Virus record (IMG/VR): IMGVR_UViG_3300013132_000161
Location: 1 to 31,555 of that record
Length of the DNA stretch: 31,555 bases
Direction: 5' to 3' (one strand)
DNA from: a virus
The notes beneath the pieces are model-generated. The model saw only the letters and a list, made by a program, of their open reading frames with translations, was not told the origin of the DNA and ran no database searches. A program made the translations under genes and the position numbers. Within the stretch, counting starts at the first letter, position 1; each line of letters starts with the position of its first letter. This document shows, piece after piece, positions 1 through 6,982 of the stretch.

Positions 1-516
1 ATGCTCGCTGACGCGATGCTCGCTATCGAGCGAAAAGGTGTCTGCCTTCGCGACACCTGCGGGCCGGATGACATTTACCGAGAACGCTACGACACTGCGA
101 AAGCCGACCGCGAGGCTCAACGGTTCAAAGTCCTGGAATGCTACGCCATTCGCGAACGCGACCTAGCAGGCGAGGAGCTTCAACGAGCGTTCTGGACTGC
201 CCTATGCCTCGGCTTCAAGGTCGGTGTGGCGGTGCAGGTCGGCAGTCGGTTTGACTCGCTCAGCAGCGAAGGCATCGCGGGCGTTGATCGCGGCAGCGGC
301 AATCATGCCGTTCATAGTTTCGGTATCACTTACGCAGCCGGCAAACTGGCTGCGGTTAGCGAAAATACCTGGGGAAAAAACTGGGGCCACTCAGGACGCA
401 TGCTTTTAACCTGGGATCACTTCGTCCAGACAATTGGCGTGCATAGTTTTTACGCCGCTCGCACTGCGGCAGAAGACCCCATGAACGCCGATAGGCCGCC
501 TGAGGTGCGAGCATGA
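1..516 (+). CDS. Papain-like (C1-type) cysteine peptidase, N-terminus cut by window edge
   Basis: The C-terminal half looks like a papain-fold peptidase. There is a Gly-Asn-His-Ala-Val segment with the candidate catalytic His at residue 102 of the visible part, then an Asn-Thr-Trp-Gly-Lys-Asn-Trp-Gly segment with the candidate catalytic Asn at 122, in the usual C1 order and spacing. The catalytic Cys, which lies near the N-terminus in this family, is not visible. The frame is open to base 1, so the gene probably starts before the window and the ATG at base 1 need not be the true start. It overlaps the next gene by ATGA. Beside a second papain-fold gene and a membrane gene, a role in lysis or virion-associated wall cleavage is plausible, but this is inference. 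Confidence 0.6.
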   Translation: MLADAMLAIERKGVCLRDTCGPDDIYRERYDTAKADREAQRFKVLECYAIRERDLAGEELQRAFWTALCLGFKVGVAVQVGSRFDSLSSEGIAGVDRGSGNHAVHSFGITYAAGKLAAVSENTWGKNWGHSGRMLLTWDHFVQTIGVHSFYAARTAAEDPMNADRPPEVRA

Positions 517-1040
517 AACCAGCATCGAAAGGAATCGACATCGTCGCCTACGTCGGCAACCGCGTCTTCTCGCGGGTGATACAATGGCGGTCAGGCTCGA
601 AGTTCTCGCACGTCGGCATGGTCTGCGAATGCGATGGAGTGGAATATGTGCTCGAATCTCTTGAAGGCAAAGGCGTGCGACTAGTACCGCTCACGCACTG
701 GCTGACATGGCCGGGTAAGATCGTCGGCTGGAAACTTGACCCCAACATCGTCGGCGATGTCGATCGGCAAAACATGGTCGATTGGTGCGTTGCCCGCTTA
801 GGCTGTGAATATGCTAGCCCGAAGCAATTTCTACGCTCCTTCGGGTATAGCTCACGCTGGTTGATGCGTTTGCTGCACCTGCGAATTGACTTAGAATTCG
901 ATCGCTTCTTCTGTTCTGAATATCTTTCCCAAGCGATGGAAAGTGTAGGTCTCGTGCTGCCGAAATACGGTAGCGAAATGACACCAGGCGACGTCACGAA
1001 ACTGCCGTTTTTGATCAATCCAATCGAGATCAAAACATGA
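513..1040 (+). CDS. Permuted NlpC/P60 (YiiX/YebB-like) papain-fold hydrolase
   Basis: This 175-residue protein fits the circularly permuted NlpC/P60 superfamily. A Phe-Ser-His-Val-Gly-Met-Val segment near the N-terminus supplies the His (residue 33), and a Phe-Phe-Cys-Ser-Glu-Tyr segment near the C-terminus supplies the Cys (residue 134), the reverse of the usual Cys-then-His order. Members act on amide or thioester bonds in peptidoglycan or lipids. There is no signal peptide. The start overlaps the stop of the upstream peptidase (ATGA) and its own end overlaps the next small membrane gene the same way, so the three are translationally coupled. The substrate is unknown. Confidence 0.7.
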   Translation: MKPASKGIDIVAYVGNRVFSRVIQWRSGSKFSHVGMVCECDGVEYVLESLEGKGVRLVPLTHWLTWPGKIVGWKLDPNIVGDVDRQNMVDWCVARLGCEYASPKQFLRSFGYSSRWLMRLLHLRIDLEFDRFFCSEYLSQAMESVGLVLPKYGSEMTPGDVTKLPFLINPIEIKT

Positions 1041-1222
1041 GCGACCCTAAGCATCCATTTTGGAAGATCCTACGCTTGGCCGTTGTCGGCGGCCTGATGC
1101 TAGGCTTTCTGTCGCTGAATTATAATCAATTCGATCAACGCGATGTGATTACCATCATCGGCGTGCTTGCTGGGCTGGGCGGTTTTGATATCGTAAAAGA
1201 ACGAGCGGCGAAAGGTGACTGA
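1037..1222 (+). CDS. Small two-helix membrane protein, holin candidate
   Basis: This 61-residue protein has a short charged N-terminus, a hydrophobic segment at about residues 13-28, a polar stretch, a second hydrophobic segment at about 37-51 and a charged tail. That layout suits a small class II-like holin or another phage inner-membrane protein. It is coupled by ATGA to the papain-fold gene before it and is followed closely by a lipoprotein gene. The lysis-gene setting supports the holin reading, but no family motif is visible and many phage membrane peptides look alike. Confidence 0.6.
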   Translation: MSDPKHPFWKILRLAVVGGLMLGFLSLNYNQFDQRDVITIIGVLAGLGGFDIVKERAAKGD

Positions 1223-1224
1223 TC

Positions 1225-1788
1225 ATGCGAATTGCGTTCTGCGTATTATTGCTTCTGACGGGTTGCGAAATGCTCGCTCCAAATGGCAACGGCAAGCAAA
1301 CCCCGAAGCCAGTTCCAGCGGCACAAGTTGTCGAACTGCGAATCATTGTGGATGGTGAAGGCAAGATCAGCCTAGCGGGCGCGGGCGATATCAACGTGAA
1401 GTCTTTGAAGGCTTCCGAGAGCGACGAATGCGAGTGCGGCTGCGGTAAAAAAGGCTGTCAGTGCACTCGTGATAACGAGACTCAAGACCTCGGCGGCGGG
1501 GCGTCAAGTGACGCAGTGGACCGCAAGACCAGAACCGCCGTCGAGGATTTAACTAAACTCAAAAAGAGCCGCGATATCATCGTCATCAGCACGCAGGGCT
1601 GCCTTGCCTGCGATCTTGCAGCGGCAGATATGCGTCTTCTTGGTTTCGATGTGAAGGTTGTTTACGACCAGCAGGCTCGTCAGTATCCGACGTTAAAGAA
1701 TCGGCGGGGTGATACCTACGAAATTGACGACGGTTACTGGAATACCGGCGACGACGATATCAGGGCCGCGAAGAAGCTAGCGGAGTAA
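1225..1788 (+). CDS. Lipoprotein with Cys-rich linker and thioredoxin-like CxxC domain
   Basis: The N-terminus is a short hydrophobic signal ending in a lipobox, Leu-Leu-Thr-Gly-Cys, with the lipidated Cys at residue 14. A low-complexity linker follows, then a cluster of five Cys at residues 69-80 in the pattern CxCxC(4x)CxC, which could bind metal. The last 80 residues contain Gly-Cys-Leu-Ala-Cys at 125-129 and look like a thioredoxin or glutaredoxin fold of the kind that ends with a pro-rich strand (Tyr-Pro-Thr). The protein is expected in the envelope, facing the periplasm. It lies between a holin candidate and small genes. It could be an unusual lysis accessory (outer spanin position) or a redox lipoprotein that alters the infected cell; neither is shown. 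Confidence 0.65.
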   Translation: MRIAFCVLLLLTGCEMLAPNGNGKQTPKPVPAAQVVELRIIVDGEGKISLAGAGDINVKSLKASESDECECGCGKKGCQCTRDNETQDLGGGASSDAVDRKTRTAVEDLTKLKKSRDIIVISTQGCLACDLAAADMRLLGFDVKVVYDQQARQYPTLKNRRGDTYEIDDGYWNTGDDDIRAAKKLAE

Positions 1789-1789
1789 T

Positions 1790-2065
1790 ATGGCAACAAA
1801 ATACACCGGCAAAAGTGAAGTCGTCCGCTCGTGGCGTAACATGCTTAGCGGCATGATTGCACATCGCAACGAGCCTGAAACGCCGCCCAAAAGTGAATAC
1901 ACATGGCGGGATTACGACGAATCATTTCAGAATGAACCGCCGTTCGGATCGAAAGAATGGCGAGCCAGACAGGCCGAGCGTGTTGAGATTATTCGCTTCG
2001 TTAGAAAGTATGTTTATGAGCCATTCCCCGCGACTCGGTTGGTCGACGCCTGCGAAGGTGATTGA
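1790..2065 (+). CDS. Small hypothetical protein, 91 residues
   Basis: I do not recognise this protein. It is charged, rich in Trp, Arg and Glu, and has no membrane segment. It starts two bases after the lipoprotein stop, so it is in the same transcript. Its last 56 bases overlap the start of the thermonuclease-like gene in another frame. The first ATG at 1790 is the only good start. Confidence 0.5.
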   Translation: MATKYTGKSEVVRSWRNMLSGMIAHRNEPETPPKSEYTWRDYDESFQNEPPFGSKEWRARQAERVEIIRFVRKYVYEPFPATRLVDACEGD

Positions 2066-2405
2066 TATCCACGACGGCGATACTCTGACGGTTGAAGTCA
2101 CTCGGCAGATCACGGTCAGGCTGAAAGATTGCTGGGCACCTGAAACTGGCATGCGAAATGGCAATCGTCGCATCACGCATGACGAACGGGAACGCGGCCA
2201 ACAATCGCGGGACGAACTAGAGCGACTGCTCAACGAGTGCGGCGGGGTCGTTACGCTATTTGTGCCGACGACCAAAGATCGAAGCTCGATTGATGCCGAG
2301 CTAGCCCTGACATTCGGGCGAGTGGTGGGCGAGATTTGGGACGAAGACCTCAACATTGGTGACGAGCTTGTGCGTCGCGGGTTTGCGACGGCGAAGAAAG
2401 TTTAG
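2010..2405 (+). CDS. Thermonuclease-like (SNase fold) protein
   Basis: The core matches the staphylococcal nuclease fold: an Asp-Gly-Asp-Thr turn at 22-25, Val-Arg-Leu then Ala-Pro-Glu at 36-45, and Phe-Gly-Arg at 102-104. These supply the equivalents of Asp21, Arg35, Glu43 and Arg87 of the classic enzyme. The position of the calcium ligand Asp40 is Trp42 here. I chose ATG 2010 (ATG 2016 is an alternative) because the frame upstream shows only low-quality residues and overlaps the previous gene; 131 residues is close to the usual domain size. There is no signal peptide. The likely job is phosphodiester cleavage of nucleic acid in the cell, subject to the odd active site. Confidence 0.7.
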   Translation: MFMSHSPRLGWSTPAKVIDIHDGDTLTVEVTRQITVRLKDCWAPETGMRNGNRRITHDERERGQQSRDELERLLNECGGVVTLFVPTTKDRSSIDAELALTFGRVVGEIWDEDLNIGDELVRRGFATAKKV

Positions 2406-2489
2406 GATTATCTTCACTTTCCAACGCGGTCAAAATCTGTTACTTGATCGGCAGCGGGCTGGACTTCGCTCATCAATCAATCGCCAAAA

Positions 2490-2765
2490 ATGATCGACAA
2501 AATGACGCTATTCGCTGACTACTTTTCTGAGAACGCCAACTGGCTGGTGCCATGTGCTGTGGGTATCACAGGCGGAGCCATTGGATGGCTCACAAAACTC
2601 ACAATGACACTGACCCGCATTGAATCTCGCCTTGACTACGTCGTTCAATCGGCGGACTCAGCGGGAAAGGCTTCGACATCAGCGAGAGAATCAATCGTCG
2701 CAAAAATCGACGGGCTAGACGCAAGAATCAGGTCTATCGAACTCAATCAGGCTCATGCACACTGA
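2490..2765 (+). CDS. Single-helix membrane protein with coiled coil (holin/XhlA-like)
   Basis: One hydrophobic helix at about residues 17-36 is followed by a coiled-coil-prone polar region to residue 89 with regular Ile, Leu and Val spacing. This layout is known from phage haemolysin/holin-associated proteins of the XhlA kind, although there the helix is usually C-terminal. The ribosome site is weak. The 84 bases before it (2406-2489) hold no gene or clear signal that I can see. With the small membrane protein at 1037 it could form a two-component lysis system, but this is only positional. Confidence 0.5.
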   Translation: MIDKMTLFADYFSENANWLVPCAVGITGGAIGWLTKLTMTLTRIESRLDYVVQSADSAGKASTSARESIVAKIDGLDARIRSIELNQAHAH

Positions 2766-2775
2766 GGCTTAATAA

Positions 2776-3015
2776 ATGTTCAATCAGTATATTCCCGACC
2801 GCCTCGAAGCGGTAACACCGTCAGACACCACCAACTATGACAACACTGCCTCAGGCTTTATGGTCGAAACTAGCGGCGGCGTGGCCGTAGTAACACATCC
2901 CGGAGCGGCTGCGGTCGTCATGCCGTGTGTGGCTGGAGTTCAGTATAAAGTGCGGCATGTTCGCATTGATGCGACTGGCACGGACGCCGTTGGTGATATT
3001 GTCGCCTTCTTCTAG
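2776..3015 (+). CDS. Small structural protein resembling phage/GTA spike base proteins
   Basis: This 79-residue protein has the pattern seen in small spike-base or decoration-like proteins of phages and gene transfer agents. It has a polar Thr/Pro/Ser/Asp start, a hydrophobic strand-rich middle, an Ala-Gly-Val turn, and an end with Val-Arg-His-Val-Arg-Ile-Asp-Ala-Thr-Gly-Thr before a hydrophobic strand. It starts 8 bases after a TGAGG ribosome site and is followed by another small gene. The family match rests on pattern only and needs a profile search. Confidence 0.45.
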   Translation: MFNQYIPDRLEAVTPSDTTNYDNTASGFMVETSGGVAVVTHPGAAAVVMPCVAGVQYKVRHVRIDATGTDAVGDIVAFF

Positions 3016-3035
3016 GCTTGAAAAAAGGTGCAAAA

Positions 3036-3272
3036 GTGACAGAGGACGAACTTGATCTTGTCGAGACGGAAAAGCTCATCGCTGCATTGAAGCGGCGAAA
3101 TGAGCTATTGATTGTCATCGGGATGAATCCCAAGAATATCACGCAGAGCGACTTCATGATGAGCATCAACGGCAACAAACTAGCCGCAATGGCGATGCTG
3201 CAAATTGCGACCGATCGGTTGACCGCGAACATGTACCTTGAGTTTGACAGCGTGTTTGATGGGAATTTGTAA
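3036..3272 (+). CDS. Small hypothetical protein, 78 residues
   Basis: I do not recognise this mostly helical protein. I place its start at GTG 3036, five bases after an AAAAAAGGTGC ribosome site. An upstream TTG in frame at 3018 would place the ribosome site inside the coding region. The same AAAGGTGC-type site precedes several other starts in this genome. The gene lies directly before the terminase genes. Confidence 0.55.
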   Translation: MTEDELDLVETEKLIAALKRRNELLIVIGMNPKNITQSDFMMSINGNKLAAMAMLQIATDRLTANMYLEFDSVFDGNL

Positions 3273-3288
3273 TGCGTGAGGTGTTAAA

Positions 3289-3678
3289 ATGATTTCATCA
3301 GAAGGCATAGAGCATAACTTATCAGGCAGGACTGAGGCGGCACTCTATCGAAAAGCTATTAAACAGCGGTGGCCATTGCCTGAGAAATACAAGCAGGCAG
3401 TGATTGAACGGCAAGTCAAGATTGCTGTTTCGCCGGAATCGACGCCTCGTGAATCGACATCAGCGGCGAAAGTAATCATGACGGCTGAGGCTCAAAACCA
3501 AGCCGACGAGTTAAAATTAGAGCCTGCTGAAGTCGGTCAGCATGTGCATTTCCATCAACACGGCGAGGGCGTGAATGGCGAGCTTGGGACCGGCGAGCAC
3601 AACGCTAAAAGGCTTGAGCGACTCAGAACTGCTATTGCTGAGCGCGAGCGAGCTAGCGGAATTGGAAACGCTGGTTGA
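3289..3678 (+). CDS. Candidate terminase small subunit
   Basis: This 129-residue protein lies just before the large terminase and overlaps it by 104 bases, the usual place for the small, DNA-recognising subunit. The N-terminal part has helices with many basic residues, and the middle has a His-rich segment (His-Val-His-Phe-His-Gln-His near residues 85-91). The C-terminal helix is strongly charged. No helix-turn-helix is obvious to me, so the call rests on position, size and composition. The start at 3289 follows a GAGGTG site. Confidence 0.45.
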   Translation: MISSEGIEHNLSGRTEAALYRKAIKQRWPLPEKYKQAVIERQVKIAVSPESTPRESTSAAKVIMTAEAQNQADELKLEPAEVGQHVHFHQHGEGVNGELGTGEHNAKRLERLRTAIAERERASGIGNAG

Positions 3679-5110
3679 GCAGGAATTGTTCCTCGAAATG
3701 CCGCCCGAATGCCGTCCCGCCAAGATTAGCCTGCGGGAATATACCGAGCAAATTTGGCCGACGATCGAACCGACGTCTGACCTTTCTTGGAACTGGCACT
3801 TAGACATCTTCGCGAAGAAATGTAACGACATCGCTCGCAAGCGGTCTCGTGATACGATCGTAAATGTGCCGCCGGGAACGATGAAATCGCTGTGGTGGAG
3901 TGTCATTTTTCCAACGTGGGTTTGGACGTGGTGGCCGGAATCGCGATGGATGTTTTCAAGTTATAATGGCGGGCTTTCAATACGCGACTCAACGAAGCGG
4001 CGAAGGGTGATTGAATCCGACTGGTATAAACGCTCCTTCGGTGTGCATCTGGTTCAAGATCAGAATCAAAAGATCCGCTTTGAAAACACGCTGGGCGGTT
4101 TCATGTTTGCCACGTCGACCTTCGGGCAGGTCACTGGCGAGCATATTGACTTTCTGCTGAACGACGACCCGCATAAAGCGGATGAGGTCTATAGCGAGAC
4201 TGAGCGGCAGTCGGTGATTGATTCGTACGAAAGCAATTACACGACTAGAGGCGTTAGTCGTAACGTCACTCGCATGGTGATCATGCAGCGTTTGCACGTC
4301 GAAGACCTTTCGGGCGTGCTGAAAAAGACAGGCGAGTGGGATCATATTTGCCTGCCTATGCGGTATGAATCAGGGCGTGATGACATACACGCCGAAGACC
4401 CTCGCAAAGAAGATGGGGAGCTACTGTGGCCGGAGCTATTCAGCGAGGAGAAGGTTGCGAAGCTCGAAGCCTCGCTGGGGATTAGTAAAACAGCGGGCCA
4501 ACTTCAGCAGCGACCGCCTGACCAATTAACGGGGGTAGAATGGCCTCAGTCATACTTCAGTGAAGATATCTTCTGTGCTGAGCATCGTTGGCCTGAAGCG
4601 TTTCAGATGGGTGTGATGGCGTTAGACCCGTCGAAGGGTAAAGACGGCAAAAAAGGTGACTATTCGCCAATCCTATTTGTGGGCGAAAATGGCGGGAAAC
4701 TGTGGGTTGATGCCGATATCAAACGCAGGCCGGTTGAGCAGATCGTTGACGACGGGATTGATATGGCGACCAAATACGGCCAATATTTGTTTGCCTTCGC
4801 GATCGAAGGCAACGGCTTTCAGGACTTGCTCAAACCGATGTTCGAGCGGCGGTTGATTGATCGCGGTCTGCTACCGTTGCCATTTCAAATCGTCGTCAAT
4901 TCCGTGAACAAGAAATTGCGAATTGCAAGGCTCGGACCATACTTTCACGGTAAGCAGATTGTGATTCGTGACAACGAAGGCGGCAGATTGCTGGTTAAAC
5001 AGTGCTCGCAATTCTCTATGAAAGAACAGTCTGGCGTTCATGACGACGGGCCAGACTGCTTAGAGATGGCGATTCGCGTAGGGCTTCAGATGCAAGGCGT
5101 GCGGTTATGA
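3575..5110 (+). CDS. terL: Terminase large subunit (packaging ATPase and nuclease)
   Basis: The protein has 511 residues. The ATPase half contains a deviant Walker A, Pro-Pro-Gly-Thr-Met-Lys-Ser at 99-105, a Walker B, Phe-Leu-Leu-Asn-Asp-Asp-Pro at 193-199, and a coupling motif Ile-Met-Gln-Arg-Leu-His near 236-241. The RNase H-like nuclease half offers acidic residues at Asp351 (Ala-Leu-Asp-Pro), Glu411 and Asp491/Asp494. It drives DNA into the prohead through the portal and cuts the concatemer. I kept ATG 3575, which has a CGAGG site and overlaps the small subunit; ATG 3698 is possible and would remove an N-terminal Leu/Ser-rich stretch. Its stop is coupled by ATGA to the portal gene. Confidence 0.92.
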   Translation: MASLGPASTTLKGLSDSELLLLSASELAELETLVEQELFLEMPPECRPAKISLREYTEQIWPTIEPTSDLSWNWHLDIFAKKCNDIARKRSRDTIVNVPPGTMKSLWWSVIFPTWVWTWWPESRWMFSSYNGGLSIRDSTKRRRVIESDWYKRSFGVHLVQDQNQKIRFENTLGGFMFATSTFGQVTGEHIDFLLNDDPHKADEVYSETERQSVIDSYESNYTTRGVSRNVTRMVIMQRLHVEDLSGVLKKTGEWDHICLPMRYESGRDDIHAEDPRKEDGELLWPELFSEEKVAKLEASLGISKTAGQLQQRPPDQLTGVEWPQSYFSEDIFCAEHRWPEAFQMGVMALDPSKGKDGKKGDYSPILFVGENGGKLWVDADIKRRPVEQIVDDGIDMATKYGQYLFAFAIEGNGFQDLLKPMFERRLIDRGLLPLPFQIVVNSVNKKLRIARLGPYFHGKQIVIRDNEGGRLLVKQCSQFSMKEQSGVHDDGPDCLEMAIRVGLQMQGVRL

Positions 5111-6630
5111 TTGATAACTTTGATGCGGCAAATATCGGGCGGACTGCTGAAAGCGTGTTATGCGATTGGCTCGAATCACAACTGCAAGTGATGGGTCCGA
5201 TTACTGATCCGTCTGACCCGCAACTCGGTGTGGATGGTAGGCTGTGGGATGTGCTTTCCACGGGGGACGAAGGCGACTTCATTCCATACCGCACTGAAGA
5301 CGACTTAGCACGCTGCCGCCGAATCGGTGAGTGGCTGTATTGGGCTTGCCCGTGGGCACGGGCCGCACAAGAAAACCGAGTCTCGTATGTTGTTGGCTTC
5401 GGGCATACCTATAGTGTGAATGCACGCAAAGACCGCGAACCAACAGGCGAGCAAAAGCGGCGGGTTTATGAGTGGCTGAAGGAATGGCAGAAGCTCAATA
5501 GGTGGTCACAGCGGCAGCGTGATAATCAACTGCAAGGTGATATGCTGGGCGATGTGTTCCTACGCAAATTCGATCTAGGAAATGGCTTCCTAGTCGTGCG
5601 TCCGATTCACCCGTCAGCAGTAAAGCGGCCTGATGATAAGATCGACGATCGGTTCTTGTTCGGCATTGAAACCGACCCGAACGACGTCGAGACGGTGCTG
5701 AATTACTGGGTGAATGGCGAGCCTATCGAAGCAAGTCTCATTCAGCACAGGAAATACTGCCCGCCACCGTTCGGCAAACGCGGGACGCCGTTACTGTGGG
5801 CGTGGCGATTTCATTTCCAGCGTGCTCTAAACATGCTGCGAAATGGCAGCAAGGTCGTCGAATTGCAAGCGACATACGCTGTGATCAAGAAGGTCGCGAA
5901 GCAAATGGCGGCGAATATGTCCGCTTGGGCGGCTGGTAATTCGAACGCCAGAGCGACGGTATCACAGCCAGGAATGGGCACTGGCAGCAGCAACGCGACG
6001 AACTACCAGAACGAGCAGAACGGCAAGATCGTTACGATTCCCGACGATCAACAGATCGAGCTACCGGGCATCGGAATTGATCCGTCGCGGTATGATGCCA
6101 GCGTTGGCACTGAGATGCGATCGGTCGCAGCGGCGATTGTCATGCCTGAATTTATGATGTGTTCAGACGCTCGAAATGCGAACCGAGCATCAAGCATTGT
6201 GGCGGGTGATCCAGCAGAACAAAACTTCCTGCGATTACAGCAGCAGGCGATCGACTGGGATCTTGAGATTATCAACGAAGCCGCTCAGTTAGCGGTTGCG
6301 TTTGGTGTGCTTCAAGAAGCCGATCTTGAAGACTTAGAGATCGTTGCGACCGCTCCTGAATTGTCGCAGAAGGACAAACTCAAGGACGCTCAATCGCGGA
6401 AGATTGACATCGAGAGCGGTATTCTGTCGGTAAAAACTGCGACGGTAGAAAGCGGTCGCGACCCTGAAGTTGAGCAGCGAAATAAGCAGGAAGAGCGGGA
6501 AGAAAATAACGAAATGAGAATCGCTCCGCAGGAGCGTGTTGATAATATGCCTGAGCCAATTGATGGCGAACCAGACGAAGGAGATGAGGACGATGAGCCA
6601 ACTGATTCTGAACCGAAAACAAGTAATTGA
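5107..6630 (+). CDS. Portal protein
   Basis: This 507-residue protein sits directly after the terminase, as expected for the portal that forms the DNA gate of the prohead. It has a long helical crown and wing region, a middle segment with Met-Pro-Glu-Phe-Met-Met followed by a Ser/Ala-rich part (typical of the portal stem/clip transition), and a C-terminal helical segment. The last 40 residues are very acidic (Glu, Asp, Pro). The call is from order, size and overall pattern. Its end overlaps the start of the next small gene. Confidence 0.88.
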   Translation: MIDNFDAANIGRTAESVLCDWLESQLQVMGPITDPSDPQLGVDGRLWDVLSTGDEGDFIPYRTEDDLARCRRIGEWLYWACPWARAAQENRVSYVVGFGHTYSVNARKDREPTGEQKRRVYEWLKEWQKLNRWSQRQRDNQLQGDMLGDVFLRKFDLGNGFLVVRPIHPSAVKRPDDKIDDRFLFGIETDPNDVETVLNYWVNGEPIEASLIQHRKYCPPPFGKRGTPLLWAWRFHFQRALNMLRNGSKVVELQATYAVIKKVAKQMAANMSAWAAGNSNARATVSQPGMGTGSSNATNYQNEQNGKIVTIPDDQQIELPGIGIDPSRYDASVGTEMRSVAAAIVMPEFMMCSDARNANRASSIVAGDPAEQNFLRLQQQAIDWDLEIINEAAQLAVAFGVLQEADLEDLEIVATAPELSQKDKLKDAQSRKIDIESGILSVKTATVESGRDPEVEQRNKQEEREENNEMRIAPQERVDNMPEPIDGEPDEGDEDDEPTDSEPKTSN

Positions 6631-6772
6631 CCTGACGGCAGAAGTCGTTGCACAAGGCGCGGAAGTCACCGCGACGCTGCAAGAAATGCGAGATTTCTTC
6701 GGGCTTGATCAGCCGATTGCTGCCGAAGCGGCGGTTGAAGACGTGGCTGAAGATGTCGAGGATGCCGAATAG
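6593..6772 (+). CDS. Small acidic protein after the portal
   Basis: This 59-residue protein is not recognised. The start ATG 6593 has an excellent AAGGAG site 6-10 bases upstream, inside the end of the portal gene, so it overlaps the portal by 38 bases. It is predicted helical with an acidic C-terminal tail (Ala, Glu, Asp, Val repeats). It may be a small head accessory factor. Confidence 0.65.
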   Translation: MSQLILNRKQVIDLTAEVVAQGAEVTATLQEMRDFFGLDQPIAAEAAVEDVAEDVEDAE

Positions 6773-6878
6773 TTTTGAGCCATTTCCCGGAAGCGGTCCG
6801 ACCGGGTTGGCAAGCGGACGTGATACACCCGCTCTGCCACTACTCCAGGAGTTACATCTCGCCGGGCTATTAGCCTGA
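6762..6878 (+). CDS. Possible 38-residue peptide
   Basis: This is a short open frame starting inside the end of the previous gene. It encodes a Pro- and Gly-rich start and a Leu-rich amphipathic end. A GAGG stretch overlaps the start too closely to be a good ribosome site. It is the only open frame I can find in an otherwise silent stretch between two head genes. I would not rely on it without comparative data. Confidence 0.25.
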   Translation: MPNSFEPFPGSGPTGLASGRDTPALPLLQELHLAGLLA

Positions 6879-6982
6879 ATTCCTACACATGACGCAATAA
6901 CATCGGGAACGCACGCTCTTTCCCCTGCCGTGTTGTTCGCACCGCAAGCGAGATACTTTTTACCTTCATACCGTAAAGCAAG
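6773..6982. other. 210-base gap inside the head operon
   Basis: Apart from the doubtful 38-codon frame, no gene is visible here, although neighbouring genes overlap or nearly touch. The segment has a short inverted repeat (GTCCG at 6809-6813 with CGGAC at 6828-6832). Its reverse complement around 6800-6845 has a D-arm-like look, but no complete cloverleaf can be drawn. It may hold regulatory sequence, a decayed gene or a structured RNA. Confidence 0.4.

Noticed and set aside
548-1054. 168-codon minus-strand frame opposite the papain-fold gene
   Set aside because: The composition is Ser/Arg/Pro-rich and the plus-strand frame has catalytic motifs and start coupling on both sides.
6795-6850. 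tRNA-like segment on the minus strand
   Set aside because: A D-loop-like pattern and a GCC-like anticodon area can be drawn, but the D-stem and anticodon stem do not pair, there is no T-loop and no matching acceptor strand.
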